Origin: Schizochytrium sp. CCTCC M209059
Lineage: Eukaryota; Sar; Bigyra; Thraustochytrida; Thraustochytriidae
Length of the DNA stretch: 64,000 nt
Reading direction: 5' to 3'
Assembly (NCBI GenBank): GCA_000818945.1
Contig: KN805421.1
Span: forward strand, 130,842-194,841
Each line of letters opens with the position of its first letter. Position 1 is the stretch's first letter. Both the position numbers and the translations under genes were made by a program. Below, piece by piece: positions 19,701-26,571 of this stretch. The notes beneath the pieces were generated by a model that was given only the letters and a program-made list of their open reading frames with translations, had not been told where the DNA came from and did not search any database.

Positions 19701-20314
19701 CCGAAGCCGTGCAAGGGCTCGTGGCGCAATCACTGACGCTGACGCCGCTCGAGACACGGATTTCGAGGCCTAACCAGGTGATTCCATTCAAGGTGTCCTT
19801 TCATCCGCTCAAGCCCTTTTTCACGAGTGTAGACCTGTTGATCTCGAAGCGATCAGGTGGGCGCTGGCGTTTTCAGATTCGCCTCGATGCAGCAGAGCCC
19901 GTGATTGATGACGTCATTGAAGTCCAGGCCAGCTTGCATCACACAGCCTCCGTCTCGTTCCAGCTCAAGAATCAGTTCAACGTGCCTGCTCCCTTTGAAG
20001 CGTACCTTACGGTGGAGTCTGCGTATCAATTTTCGGTGTACCCGACCAATGGCGTCTTGCCTCCTGTGGACGGTCAAGAAGGATCGACGTTTGTGGTGAG
20101 TTTCACACCTACAGAGTACGGAAAGGTCATTAAAGCCAAGCTCGTCATCGTTACGGATGAGATGCAATGGAGCTACCTTTTGCGGGGCACGCATCCGGAC
20201 TTTAAGCCTCCAGCGGGCGAGGCCAAGGTTGTGTCTCGCCCGGATACAGGGGTACTCAGGGCGCTTCAAGATGCACAAGCGAAGCGCAAGACTCGCAGGA
20301 ACTCAGCCTTGTAA
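10781..20314 (+). CDS. CFAP47: CFAP47-like ciliary protein (ASH/MSP domains plus CH)
   Basis: Predicted 3177-residue protein, very close in length to human CFAP47, which belongs to the central-apparatus group of motile cilia. Most of the chain is a string of Ig-like ASH/MSP beta-sandwich domains of the HYDIN type, seen as recurring units such as LDFGTVCV...IANDLMQN, LDFGFVSVGRE...VKNTGSY and TDFGGITIGSK...LSNSGDVPA. A calponin-homology-like segment lies at about residues 1865-2020: NIYSVPEGILLHWLSLH, then IVNLDTDLGSGVVLATLL, then LYLYQNLPQFVPK. The same order occurs in CFAP47 and separates it from HYDIN. A charged linker near 500-780 and Ser-rich stretches (for example near 2365-2400) are low complexity. 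The ATG at 10781 is preceded by a purine at -3. The whole gene is one exon. It is tail-to-tail with CFAP58. Confidence 0.92.
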   Translation: MHDADKEGPALAGGLRVFPPRVCFEDVQPNVLYVLTLLLQNGASKAERIRFRHPKSNYFTLNYTATGAVAPGLEVRAEVEFCIPDGLDDKEFHDELVVMCAGHETVVPLVGQRPCPRLEIEGNGLVDLGTVVRGNTQTRFLELRNSGSLPGDFTISEELGECLSVFPKEGTIPGTSAGSTRLSERLKVEFSSDTLGSFRKSVTLEIAGQAPLTLDVCANVVDQNLELVMPANGGLVDGELSFAALHFGQKATQEIMLVNNSPVSCQYSIAFKAGTGFELYRTPVAASAESLISTQSDDAEADGLPAGFVQDIGIRDAPIRVTPTQGVLAPYTKIPLAVVFAPRPPPQAKGFRARGDQDLHSDVSFELSAVVTCVDTGQQIPLKLTARALKPLVSINRKTFKFGTCAAVDRRDIVFTIANNGEVLPIRYSINKVAFFSCKPNAGRLLPGQSQNVLVSFMPAQLGSFRNTLHVVLCDGVRVVPLTVAGECDALGSPKKIPGGPDAILADFKPEIKYVDDDEVRRQARHSKPRFKRLPPWEKKKLAMREHAIAEDLEQPADSPSVMSANQLGAEDSGDLGPDVFGGVKSYDPTYTYSTADLVRKQQHRDQYADFLIRARRSRQDRAAKKVKDAKSPRSSKNAKWREEAKKASFRPGKHRHDHDENSSDEEADDDAEARRGLEDDPINIGLDPREGLRSPRLRVPAEPEPLWLERPLDDDGAAVDGNGASGGRRRHRGKTHDENRLIKRKFKDAPTSQSEITDCRSVITPIDLAHIGVQPKQLDFGTVCVNSKSAKCLAIANDLMQNILVEICVDGVDELSHSTPKAQVIPPGSQAGFDIIFSSSTQPAANQSNRFRKSITYIINGHHKFKYSIVAEVVPIRIALSTSCVDLRFDETNLNRSVSETVTLTNTGNASAYFSWVAAAPSSSAATSDDANSNAGSKKRGATEAPTFKIEPETDVIEPFETKDVVVTYAPVVRGEKTKNLALRVRGGYDEMLECVGHHEEPTCIFTQKKLDFGFVSVGREQTAKLDVKNTGSYVAVLFAEDAPPGISVLPETCKIPPGATATLEVRFEPASPCKLDPSKHQLRLALRGGRDLRLPLLGEAVVPVAEVLQAQTDFGGITIGSKAVQTITLSNSGDVPAVLTLDLSEHFEFEVALAPLPTASGPRRNSGFAKSTNSASASSRRKSIGGTSTTSSVSSRNEAAETESEGKNDAQALVHEDDEALDASSVGEIVDPDDLENLLRPVSAISNTRAPLGTFLEDEPAEDLAVDDIRDLDEECVYFEIQVPAKKRLHVQLIFVPKNERSHAFQLPLALAGTSEVLQHAITGEGLRPKLLLSSTLVNFDTKVVSKDRLKKVPTYREISVTNHHDETLRWEIGMEPLSSMDAGADDQNATKFFSVKPTGGVLQPGDTCMVKVGFLPSGEEQYCVSLPVFIDEDREREYLSLELVGMGVYPKLRFDTSEVVLPTVPLGVKAKGVFYIQNDGYDSLDLRYRLPAETQRVPLTISFPEGKNIGLSRPQIPVEVTFTSRKPMSFTAKVDFVDTDGNAFGIYITGTAENCLLTAFPFVAAVRAQFDYTATASDRSVQFVPRPNAQLLLQSKKTHRESTMSLVSQLDLNPRGAAESKEASGDKAKNERKGTSKPAVDFVADASLVETASASATSVHTLVRFLNVTVLQVPITDFPADLISSNGKQVYELIQSLSGKAAPGRMKAEETKGKAAAVKKDLTKDLLTQYEALLKFLKSRGALLHDIRPEHFLPRDEYIRHRARTDPEMGLGDGAGGSSGMTMILQGSGMSSFSASNSQAHARILQQRHQLEREYLPVSTNAWASVILQILKLFVLNRVTVKQLRGLPGCADAISPEDVRALSSSSSNIYSVPEGILLHWLSLHCSQGSNTILSSGGGGMPAADVLMPGQENPFRHNSPIVNLDTDLGSGVVLATLLASHIPTLIRPGSALASVVLEPTDETQCVANLTAVMNAMQELGLHYTRNPEDMLPTVANARDNLLFVLYLYQNLPQFVPKATIEFSCSLGSKVTKAIELRNPSSQLVSYDVQLDGSFEFSVPVRTVSIEAGETAELPVELTSRFSRPAEAILSLKPDRAAGGGSGGGPGGAPSALVFKLTSQVHSRRSIRTIKCATRAYEPLPVEVQVTNPFSQDARFIVELVQERTKEELRAPRGKAGKKRGGKASAGAGLARGASKRGSGKASKRPMSREGTGTSTMSTPCNETLPDAFHCKLSTLKLRAGETATLSLQYLPFLPGEYRCQLVFIDEKVGEFLYEVIGEAARPVPLEKITFATEAKSVFSKRITLGMGNKLLEKAKTALAAVSSDGAGIEFTGRTFKNPDNVDFEVEFESPFFSGPSSVTVAAAASSSSSSSSSGPTKTSGAASSSEDRESVASTKESVLAVTNALTVDFQPQSAGVYPCYVILRSPKQIRIIELEATVSNPTVTSELDFLAPARQKIKQGIPILNTTDAVWNIQARLEGSACFTAPRSLSVSPDGGAADFTLEFAPTWVGEFSGKLILHNATTNEDMIYVLSGVGQEPLAEDHIVIECKAREKVFQAFAVSNNFGSCSDVYTTFAVESDLPHVGGDPNISVAKGASADYMLTVNPLLGGTYTGSVTFSLGPERPYLWYTVEIRATSPAPEDTLEITTFVRKAVAVEITLVNPLDQAVEFEVSLQGHGLLGEPRFVLEASEAASYELIYSPLVAGEVEGAVSFVNDMVGEVWYKLALSAQAAPPESLELFRCAVGTHIRQAVVLENPTDEAVELRAVLSNRRNFSVRPANPTLAPYAQTSVEIEYLPSSIGEEESGVVKFTSPKLGEWEFHVVGEGTMPSIMDNVEVSTSVGNSDTSSVVFRNPFQDPLQVVVEIETDGSDTLRMLLGRARQTVAPFANLMIPFSFTPLEMSEQTAKVRVHAPDRDTTWEFPIRAFAEAPPHPEIFYLTTRARDALMETVELPLLGLNKVAAPEPFMHELIVPEAVQGLVAQSLTLTPLETRISRPNQVIPFKVSFHPLKPFFTSVDLLISKRSGGRWRFQIRLDAAEPVIDDVIEVQASLHHTASVSFQLKNQFNVPAPFEAYLTVESAYQFSVYPTNGVLPPVDGQEGSTFVVSFTPTEYGKVIKAKLVIVTDEMQWSYLLRGTHPDFKPPAGEAKVVSRPDTGVLRALQDAQAKRKTRRNSAL

Positions 20315-20556
20315 GAAGGACACTTGATACAAGTTCTCTAAGATAAAACAAGACAATTTTTCCGAATTGCCGTAGGCTTTGGTACAACGGGTTAAACTTT
20401 TGCTATGGGTTGTTGTTTCCCATACAGCAGCTTTGGAAGAGCCCACCAAAAAAACTAAAAAGGAAAACGAAAATACGGCCCCTCTTCTTTTTTTCTTTTT
20501 TTCTTTTCAAGTTCTTCTTGTTACACGACGGCGTCTTCTTATCTGTCAAAGCGTCA
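20315..20556. other. Convergent 3' gap, CFAP47 / CFAP58
   Basis: Only about 240 bases separate the two stop codons. The gap is A/T-richer than the genes, with a polypyrimidine run near 20481-20512. It presumably holds both 3' ends. Confidence 0.5.
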
Positions 20557-23313
20557 CTATGACTTCGTGGGCTCTTTCGTCTCTTCCTGTTCTTGATTCG
20601 ACGTTGGTGCTGCTGGCACTGAATGAGTGCTGTCTGACGCGATGTCTGGTTTGCTCGCATGTGATGCTCTTTTAAGGGAGGAGCGAGACGCTGCAGCAGA
20701 TGAAGACGACGACGCCGACGAAGAAGAAGACCCAGAGGATGAAGACGATGAACCGGAAGAGGTGGACTCGTTGTCCGAATCATCACTCGAATCAGACTCC
20801 TCACCAGAGTCGTCGGGGCTTCGGGCTCTGGGGCGACGGCCCTGACGACGGAGATGGCGGAGGTTTCTGCGGATATAGTCCTTTTTGAGGCCTCTCATTT
20901 GGTTGTTGAGCGCTTCAATTTCAAACTTGTATTCGTTCACCTTTGCGCGATGTGTTTCGAGATCCGCTTCCATTTCCTTGATCTGGCGTTGCTTGTCCTT
21001 GAGGTTTTGCTGATACACGACAAGCTGTTCGGCCACTTCGGGGCCTGGCTGACGCGCGAGAACGTTCTTTAGTTCAACATAAAGTTTCTCCTTTTCCTCA
21101 ATTTGCTTGGCCTTGAGGGCAACCTCCTCAGTCTTTTCGATGAGCTTGACCTGGGCCGACTGAATTTTCTTGATCAGAGCGAATCGCTCTGGGTCAGAGC
21201 TCTCAAGTTTGCGCCATCGATGGACATTCAGAGGTCTCTCCATTTCGTCGGAGAGCGCCTTCACTTTGGAGCGTTCCTGAGCAATTTCACGCTCGAGACG
21301 GATGATCTCTGTGTCAAGCTCCGGAATACCGGAGACCTGCTCGTTGAGCTTCTTTCGCTCGCGGTGCAACACACGCACCGTACGCTGAAGACTGCGAAGA
21401 TCGCCAGAGAGCGCATTAAACTGGCTTTCACCCTTGCGGAGTGCCGACATCTGCAGCTTGATTTTCTCGTACAAGGATGCCAGTTCTTCATTGCGACGAA
21501 TGAGCTGCGAGCCGAGAATGTCGCGCTCGCTAATAATGGCCCGGTATTCCTTTTCTTGGCGAGCTCGCTCCTCCTCGGCCTCGCGCATAATTTGCGTCAA
21601 TTTTTGGATCTCAAACTCTTGATTGTTGATGATCTGCTCGGAGGACTGTGTCTGCTTCCGAATCTTGGTGAGCTCATTCTTGAGTTGTTCCTTTTCCTTT
21701 TCGACCTTTTGATGCGAAAAGTGTTCCTTCACCAGCGAATGGTCTTTTGTGGTAATTTCCTCTTTCAGTTGCTCGATCTGGTGATTCATGATCTTGAATT
21801 TGCGCTTCATTTCGGCAATCTCTTCCTGGGCCTCGATGAGGTTCTTGGAGTACAGGTTTCGATCCGAGCGCACGGCCTCGTAAAGGTTTTGCTGCTGTTT
21901 GAGCTTGCCTTCGCCCTCGGCAATGCGCTTTTGCAGCTCTGAGATTCGCGCATCCTGAAGTCGAACTTCCTCGAGTGCGTTGGCGAATCTTTGCGATTCG
22001 AGAGCGGCCTCCTTTTCATACTTTTGAACTTCCTCTTCGAGTGCCTCGATGCCTTGTCGGTCGGTGATGGCGTCGGTTTTGTAGCCTTGAATTTCGTTCT
22101 CGAGATTCCGCTTCGTGTTGTTGTACATACTGATAAGGTCGTGAACCTGCTTGGTGCGATCTTCGGCTTTCATCAGCGTCTTGTTGAGGACCTCGCGCTC
22201 TTTGACGAGGTCATCGACCTGGCGCTGCAGCGTGTCGTTTTCTTTTCGCGCGACACGGATCTCGCGCTCTACGGTCTGCGTTCGCTCGCGGATCTGGACG
22301 CGATGGGCCTCGGCCTTTTCGCGGAGTCCATCGGTTTCAGCGATACGCTTTTCGGCATGTGCCATCATACGTTTAACTCCATCCATTTCTTTTTTCACGG
22401 CCTTGGACTCTTTGCGCTTGACCTCGATGTCGGCCTCGCGCTTGCCTAGCTCTTCCGTAAGGAACTTGTTTATTCGCGTTTGGTCATCGAGGGCACCGGT
22501 GAGACGCTGCGTTTGCTGGAAAAGGTTGTCGTACTCATTGAGATAGTGCTCCATTTTGGTTTTTGCAGCCTTGAGCTTGTTGTCCAGAGCGTCGATATCC
22601 GCGTTTCCGCTGGCGACCTTGGCTTCTTTTCCGCTCAGCTCAAATTGTAGATTCTCTACCCTGGCCTTGAGCGTTCGGAGATCCGTATCAACGCGGTCGC
22701 GACGTAATTGTGCTTCTTTGCAGCTGCGTTCGTTGTCTTCGACTTGAGCACGAAGGTCGGTAATTTCATCTTCGAGTGTGACGCGTTCAGCCTCTGCTTT
22801 GGCCACCGTTTCGCTGATAATTTGAACATCCTGGCGACTCGTCTGCAGCTTGGAAATTTTTTGCTCAAGGAGATGCTCAAGATCGACCTGTCGCTTTTGC
22901 AGTTGGGCGAGACGTTTTTCTTGCTCGGGGGTCCATCCGGGGCCGATTTCGACCTGTTCTTCAAGTTCTGCGATTGCCCTCTGCAGCTCTTCGAGCATGG
23001 TGGACTTTTCTCGATGCAGTAACTTTTGCATGCCGATTTCTCGCTGGTTCTTTTCGATCTCGTCTTGAAGATCCTTTTTCTCCATTTGCTGAAGTTCCTC
23101 CTCAGACTTGGCGCGCTGCACTTTGTCGGACTGTGCGAGGACTTCGGCCTCGAGCTCTGCGGCCTTTTGTTGCAGTTTTTTATTGCTGTCGTTCGACTTG
23201 ATGAGGGCTTTCCACATTTTGTCGAACTCGTTCTTTAGCCTGTCCTGACCTTCAAGTTTGCTCAGGGCAGCGTTGTAGGCCTCCTGACAGGCCTCTATTC
23301 TCGGGTCCGCCAT
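20557..23313 (-). CDS. CFAP58: CFAP58 coiled-coil ciliary protein
   Basis: Predicted 918-residue, almost wholly coiled-coil protein orthologous to CFAP58, an axonemal and intraflagellar-transport-associated protein needed for sperm and flagellar motility in animals and algae. Highly conserved family blocks are visible: KLKQQQNLYEAVRSDRNLYS, SERDILGSQLIRRNEELA, LYEKIKLQ, PLNVHRWRKLESSDP and LKNVLARQPGPE. These match metazoan CFAP58 nearly residue for residue. About the last 65 residues are a Ser/Asp-rich tail (DDSGEESDSSDDSDNE followed by Ser runs) not typical of the family. The first in-frame ATG is at 23313 (MADPRIEACQ); the open frame upstream starts with GTG. An AAGCAAAG-type run lies about 90-110 bases upstream of the ATG. 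Confidence 0.95.
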   Translation of the reverse strand: MADPRIEACQEAYNAALSKLEGQDRLKNEFDKMWKALIKSNDSNKKLQQKAAELEAEVLAQSDKVQRAKSEEELQQMEKKDLQDEIEKNQREIGMQKLLHREKSTMLEELQRAIAELEEQVEIGPGWTPEQEKRLAQLQKRQVDLEHLLEQKISKLQTSRQDVQIISETVAKAEAERVTLEDEITDLRAQVEDNERSCKEAQLRRDRVDTDLRTLKARVENLQFELSGKEAKVASGNADIDALDNKLKAAKTKMEHYLNEYDNLFQQTQRLTGALDDQTRINKFLTEELGKREADIEVKRKESKAVKKEMDGVKRMMAHAEKRIAETDGLREKAEAHRVQIRERTQTVEREIRVARKENDTLQRQVDDLVKEREVLNKTLMKAEDRTKQVHDLISMYNNTKRNLENEIQGYKTDAITDRQGIEALEEEVQKYEKEAALESQRFANALEEVRLQDARISELQKRIAEGEGKLKQQQNLYEAVRSDRNLYSKNLIEAQEEIAEMKRKFKIMNHQIEQLKEEITTKDHSLVKEHFSHQKVEKEKEQLKNELTKIRKQTQSSEQIINNQEFEIQKLTQIMREAEEERARQEKEYRAIISERDILGSQLIRRNEELASLYEKIKLQMSALRKGESQFNALSGDLRSLQRTVRVLHRERKKLNEQVSGIPELDTEIIRLEREIAQERSKVKALSDEMERPLNVHRWRKLESSDPERFALIKKIQSAQVKLIEKTEEVALKAKQIEEKEKLYVELKNVLARQPGPEVAEQLVVYQQNLKDKQRQIKEMEADLETHRAKVNEYKFEIEALNNQMRGLKKDYIRRNLRHLRRQGRRPRARSPDDSGEESDSSDDSDNESTSSGSSSSSSGSSSSSASSSSSAAASRSSLKRASHASKPDIASDSTHSVPAAPTSNQEQEETKEPTKS

Positions 23314-24203
23314 GGGGCCTGTTCGTTTGGCTTTTTCTCCGTCAAAAGAGCGAAAGCTCTTGCTGGCGAGCGAGAACGCTTGCCCGCCCTTGTTCCCAGC
23401 ACTTGCTTGCTTCTTTGCTTGCCTGTCTGCTCGCACCTTGCGCACGAGTCGAGCGAGTGCGAAAACAAGAGGCGCGCAAGTGGTCAGGTTGTGGCCGTTC
23501 GCCACCTCTTGCGTTTGGCTCGCTCGACAGAGCCACGAAGAGCGCTGTAGACTGCTGTAAGCTACGACAGCAGCAGCAGTAGTAGCAGCTCCGCCTACCT
23601 GTCAATTTGGCTAGGAGGAGAGCAGATGCCCACCTTACCTTTGTGGACCTACTGCGGTCAAGAAGCGCTGCGACAAGAGCAGCAAGCACTCCTTCGCTCC
23701 TGCAAAAAACCAGCAAATCGACAATTTCCTAGACTCGACTTATCAAGACGCGAATCCGCAAGCCACCACGCCGCACGTTGACCATAAACAAACAAGCTAG
23801 CCAATCAAAATGAAAAGCGCAAAGGGGAAAATAAGGAGAGAAAGAGCCTCTATCGCGCGAGTGTCCGTCACGTTCAACTTCGAAAAAGGTCTAACGGATA
23901 GGAGGTTCTCTCTTCTTGGGCCACTAATGACACAAGGTGGTAGTAAGCCTGTCTTTCATTCCTCCTTTGATCCAATTCATGCTTCAACTTCGCAGACCTG
24001 GGTCGCCGCGGGCCACGGCGAGCAAGCGAGCGATAGGCCAGGCTAGAGTACTGGCCAATGGGCCTTCGCGACGGTGGTCAAGCAATCGCCGTTCTTCCCA
24101 GGTCGGTGTCTTGTGCGTTCGGCGATCTTGACAGCGACAGCTGCGAGGGATAGAGAAAGAAAGAAGCAGCAAGCCCAGGTCGTCAAGACTCTGAGCAGCG
24201 AAG
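23314..24203. promoter_or_regulatory. Divergent intergenic region, CFAP58 / hydrolase
   Basis: About 890 bases between divergent starts. On the plus strand TTGCTTGCTTCTTTGCTTGC at 23403-23422 is the AAGC-type leader motif of CFAP58, and an AAAGAAAGAAGCAGCAAGC run near 24155-24177 sits 25-50 bases before the hydrolase ATG. A short CAG/AGT-rich stretch is at 23568-23590. No gene is supported. Confidence 0.45.
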
Positions 24204-25394
24204 ATGGCGATCTTGAAGCCGCCGCGAAAGCCGTGGTCGCGGTCGTGGACGGCGCTTGCCTGCGCCTTTGCAGCAGTTTACTGCGCAGACGGTCTCATTC
24301 GCAAAGGATGGCTCCGTGGCAAGGTCCGTGTGTTACACAAGGAAGACGACGAACGCATGTCGCGGATCCTGCGGCGCATGACGACCGTGCACGGTCGATT
24401 CTGGCCCGTGTGCTGGGCGCATGACGCATACGCCCAGTTCGGCGTCTTTATGCTATACAAAGCCCTGCATCGCAATAGCCTGCCGGTGCGGCGGCACACC
24501 GTAAAGTGCGAGGACGGGGGAGAAGTCGCCGTCGATGTATATGGACCTCCCCGCGGCAAGCCAGAGCTGCCAGACGAAGCGCCGCTGATGCTCATCATGC
24601 ACACGATTACAGGCACGACGCAGGACGAGATGGAGCTTGCGGCGGCGGCCTATGCAAAGGGATGGCGAGCTTGCTTGCTCGTCCGGCGCGGACACATGGG
24701 GACCCTTTCGCACCCCAAGTTCAATCTCATGGGATGCGTCGACGACTCGCGACGTATGATCGCCAAGGCGCAGGAAGTTTTCCCAAAGGCCAGTTTCATC
24801 GGCGCGTGTGGCATTTCTGCAGGATCGGGCCAAGTCGTTTCGTACATCGGCCAGCAGCCCGCGGGCGGACCGGTGCAGGCGGCGGTCTCGCTCTGCCCCG
24901 CGTACAGCATCGAGAACGCCTTTTCGAACTTTCAGCAGCGCAGCCCGCTGCTGGCTGCGTTTATCCTTGCGAGTCTGAAGTCTTTTTTTCTGACGCCCAA
25001 CGAGCACGTTCTGCGTGACAGCAAGGGTTTTCAAGAATGCCTGGAAAGCACCTCTGTGCAGAATTTCATGCAAGCTCACGCGCAACTTGCTGGCTTTCCT
25101 GATTTTCAGACATATCTTGCCAATTCCAACCCGATGCAGCACTACGCTGGCTCCCGCGTGCCGTGCCTCATTCTCAATGCGCTCGACGACCCACTCTGCG
25201 TCGAAGAGAACATCCGTTACGACATCGCGAGCGAAACTGAGAATTATTGTCTCTGCCTCACGGACTACGGCTCCCACGTCACCTTCCGCGAGGGTCTCCT
25301 CGGCCAGTCTTCCTTCATGCACCGTTTAGCGCTCGACTTTCTCGAGGCCGCGCGTAGGGATTTTCTCCACTCGTCTCGCGGCACGAGGCAGTAG
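24204..25394 (+). CDS. ABHD1/3-family alpha/beta hydrolase
   Basis: Predicted 396-residue alpha/beta-fold hydrolase of the YheT/ABHD1-3/EMB8 family, membrane-associated lipases or phospholipases. Residues about 14-27 (WTALACAFAAVYCA) could be an N-terminal membrane anchor, common in this family. The oxyanion region reads MHTITGTTQDE, replacing the usual HGLTGGS. The nucleophile elbow is CGISAGSG, with Ser205 in a GxSxG motif. The acid is Asp328 or Asp329 (NALDDPLC) and the base His358 (TDYGSHVTF), in the right order and spacing. The ATG at 24204 is the first in frame. The family assignment is firm, the substrate unknown. Confidence 0.88.
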   Translation: MAILKPPRKPWSRSWTALACAFAAVYCADGLIRKGWLRGKVRVLHKEDDERMSRILRRMTTVHGRFWPVCWAHDAYAQFGVFMLYKALHRNSLPVRRHTVKCEDGGEVAVDVYGPPRGKPELPDEAPLMLIMHTITGTTQDEMELAAAAYAKGWRACLLVRRGHMGTLSHPKFNLMGCVDDSRRMIAKAQEVFPKASFIGACGISAGSGQVVSYIGQQPAGGPVQAAVSLCPAYSIENAFSNFQQRSPLLAAFILASLKSFFLTPNEHVLRDSKGFQECLESTSVQNFMQAHAQLAGFPDFQTYLANSNPMQHYAGSRVPCLILNALDDPLCVEENIRYDIASETENYCLCLTDYGSHVTFREGLLGQSSFMHRLALDFLEAARRDFLHSSRGTRQ

Positions 25395-26571
25395 AAAATC
25401 CTGAATCCGCAGGAAAGCTGTCACGATCGTTCGGCAGGCCACTTAAACGGACTCATAATAATGCATCAACTTTTCTCACTCCGCAGGCTTGTCGACTGAC
25501 CTACTTGGCTGGGGCTCGCCGTTCGTCCTCCTCGCCTCATCATCGCCAAGCGCGTTCTTGCTTGCAGTTGCCAGCTCGCTTGAGAGATTGCCAGCCTACT
25601 CTCGCTCCCCCAAAACTCGGCCAAAACTTTTACTGCAAATTTTGTGCAGTCCGCCGTGGCACGGGCCTGTCCTGTGTCCCGCTCCGATGCTCCTTGCTGA
25701 AGAAATTTACGAAACCATGTCGATCCGTAAGGTGTTACCCTAGTCTTAGTATATTTGGCATGGAAAGGCATAATATTTCCTTGGCCTACACGACCATGCT
25801 AGCCTTATCGAAAGCGCCTGCGACAAAATGCTCTCAAGAATATAGACCGCAGTAGAGGTTACTCATCGCCGCTCCAGACTTGGTTCCGATGGCTCCAACG
25901 AATGTGTCGCAGGATGTCGATGTTGACGGGGTTGTTGCTCCTTTGCCTTCCATCTGTCCATCTCACGCTCACTGCCGCCAAGAACGCGGCCCTTCGATCA
26001 GGCTGCAGATCGAATAGGCAGGTCCGCGCACGATACATATACGAGCGCAGCCTCACGTCCTGACTGCCACGGCCGCTGCAGCGGACGGTGGGGTTTGCAC
26101 GACGATCACGATGGTCATGTCCAATCACGGACTTGGACTTTCAGTCTGCGCTGACTGTCTTCGCAAACTGGCCTCAGGGTCTTCTCGCCAGGCAGCGCGC
26201 CCGCATCGACCCATGCTGCACGCACGCTCCGCTGCCCAGCCACAAAGCAAAGCAGCATCTCTGGCGCCGCTCGGCATCATTCGTCCACGCCCTCTCCACG
26301 GCCCGCGAGCCCGCGGCGCCTCGTCCCGGCCGCCACCGTGACGACCCGCGACTTCCACACATACATCCTTCCGTCTGCAGGCGATCTCAAGCCGCTCTCG
26401 TCTTCCTCGCCCGCCCTCGCTGCCGGGCGCTGCGGTCGCTGCTGCGCTGCGGCAAAACCCTTCGCTCCGTCGCCGTCGCCGTCGCCGTCTCCCTCGTCCT
26501 CTCCGGCCCGTCCCGGCCGCCGCCCCCGCGCGTGCCCCGCCCACGCCACGGCGCCGCGTGCGCGCGCAAGG
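25395..26571. other. Intergenic region upstream of ANK-kinase-RBR gene
   Basis: About 1.2 kb with no supported gene. Several short frames exist on both strands but lack recognisable motifs. From about 26200 to 26571 it is very GC-rich with CCGTCGCCGTCG triplet runs (26467-26495), probably the leader of the downstream gene. CACAAAGCAAAGCAGC at 26241-26256 resembles leader motifs of other genes here. Confidence 0.4.

Noticed and set aside
25466..25855. Short frames on both strands between the hydrolase and the ANK-kinase gene
   Set aside because: The Cys/Lys-rich plus frame looked faintly like a zinc motif, but spacing does not fit any known family.
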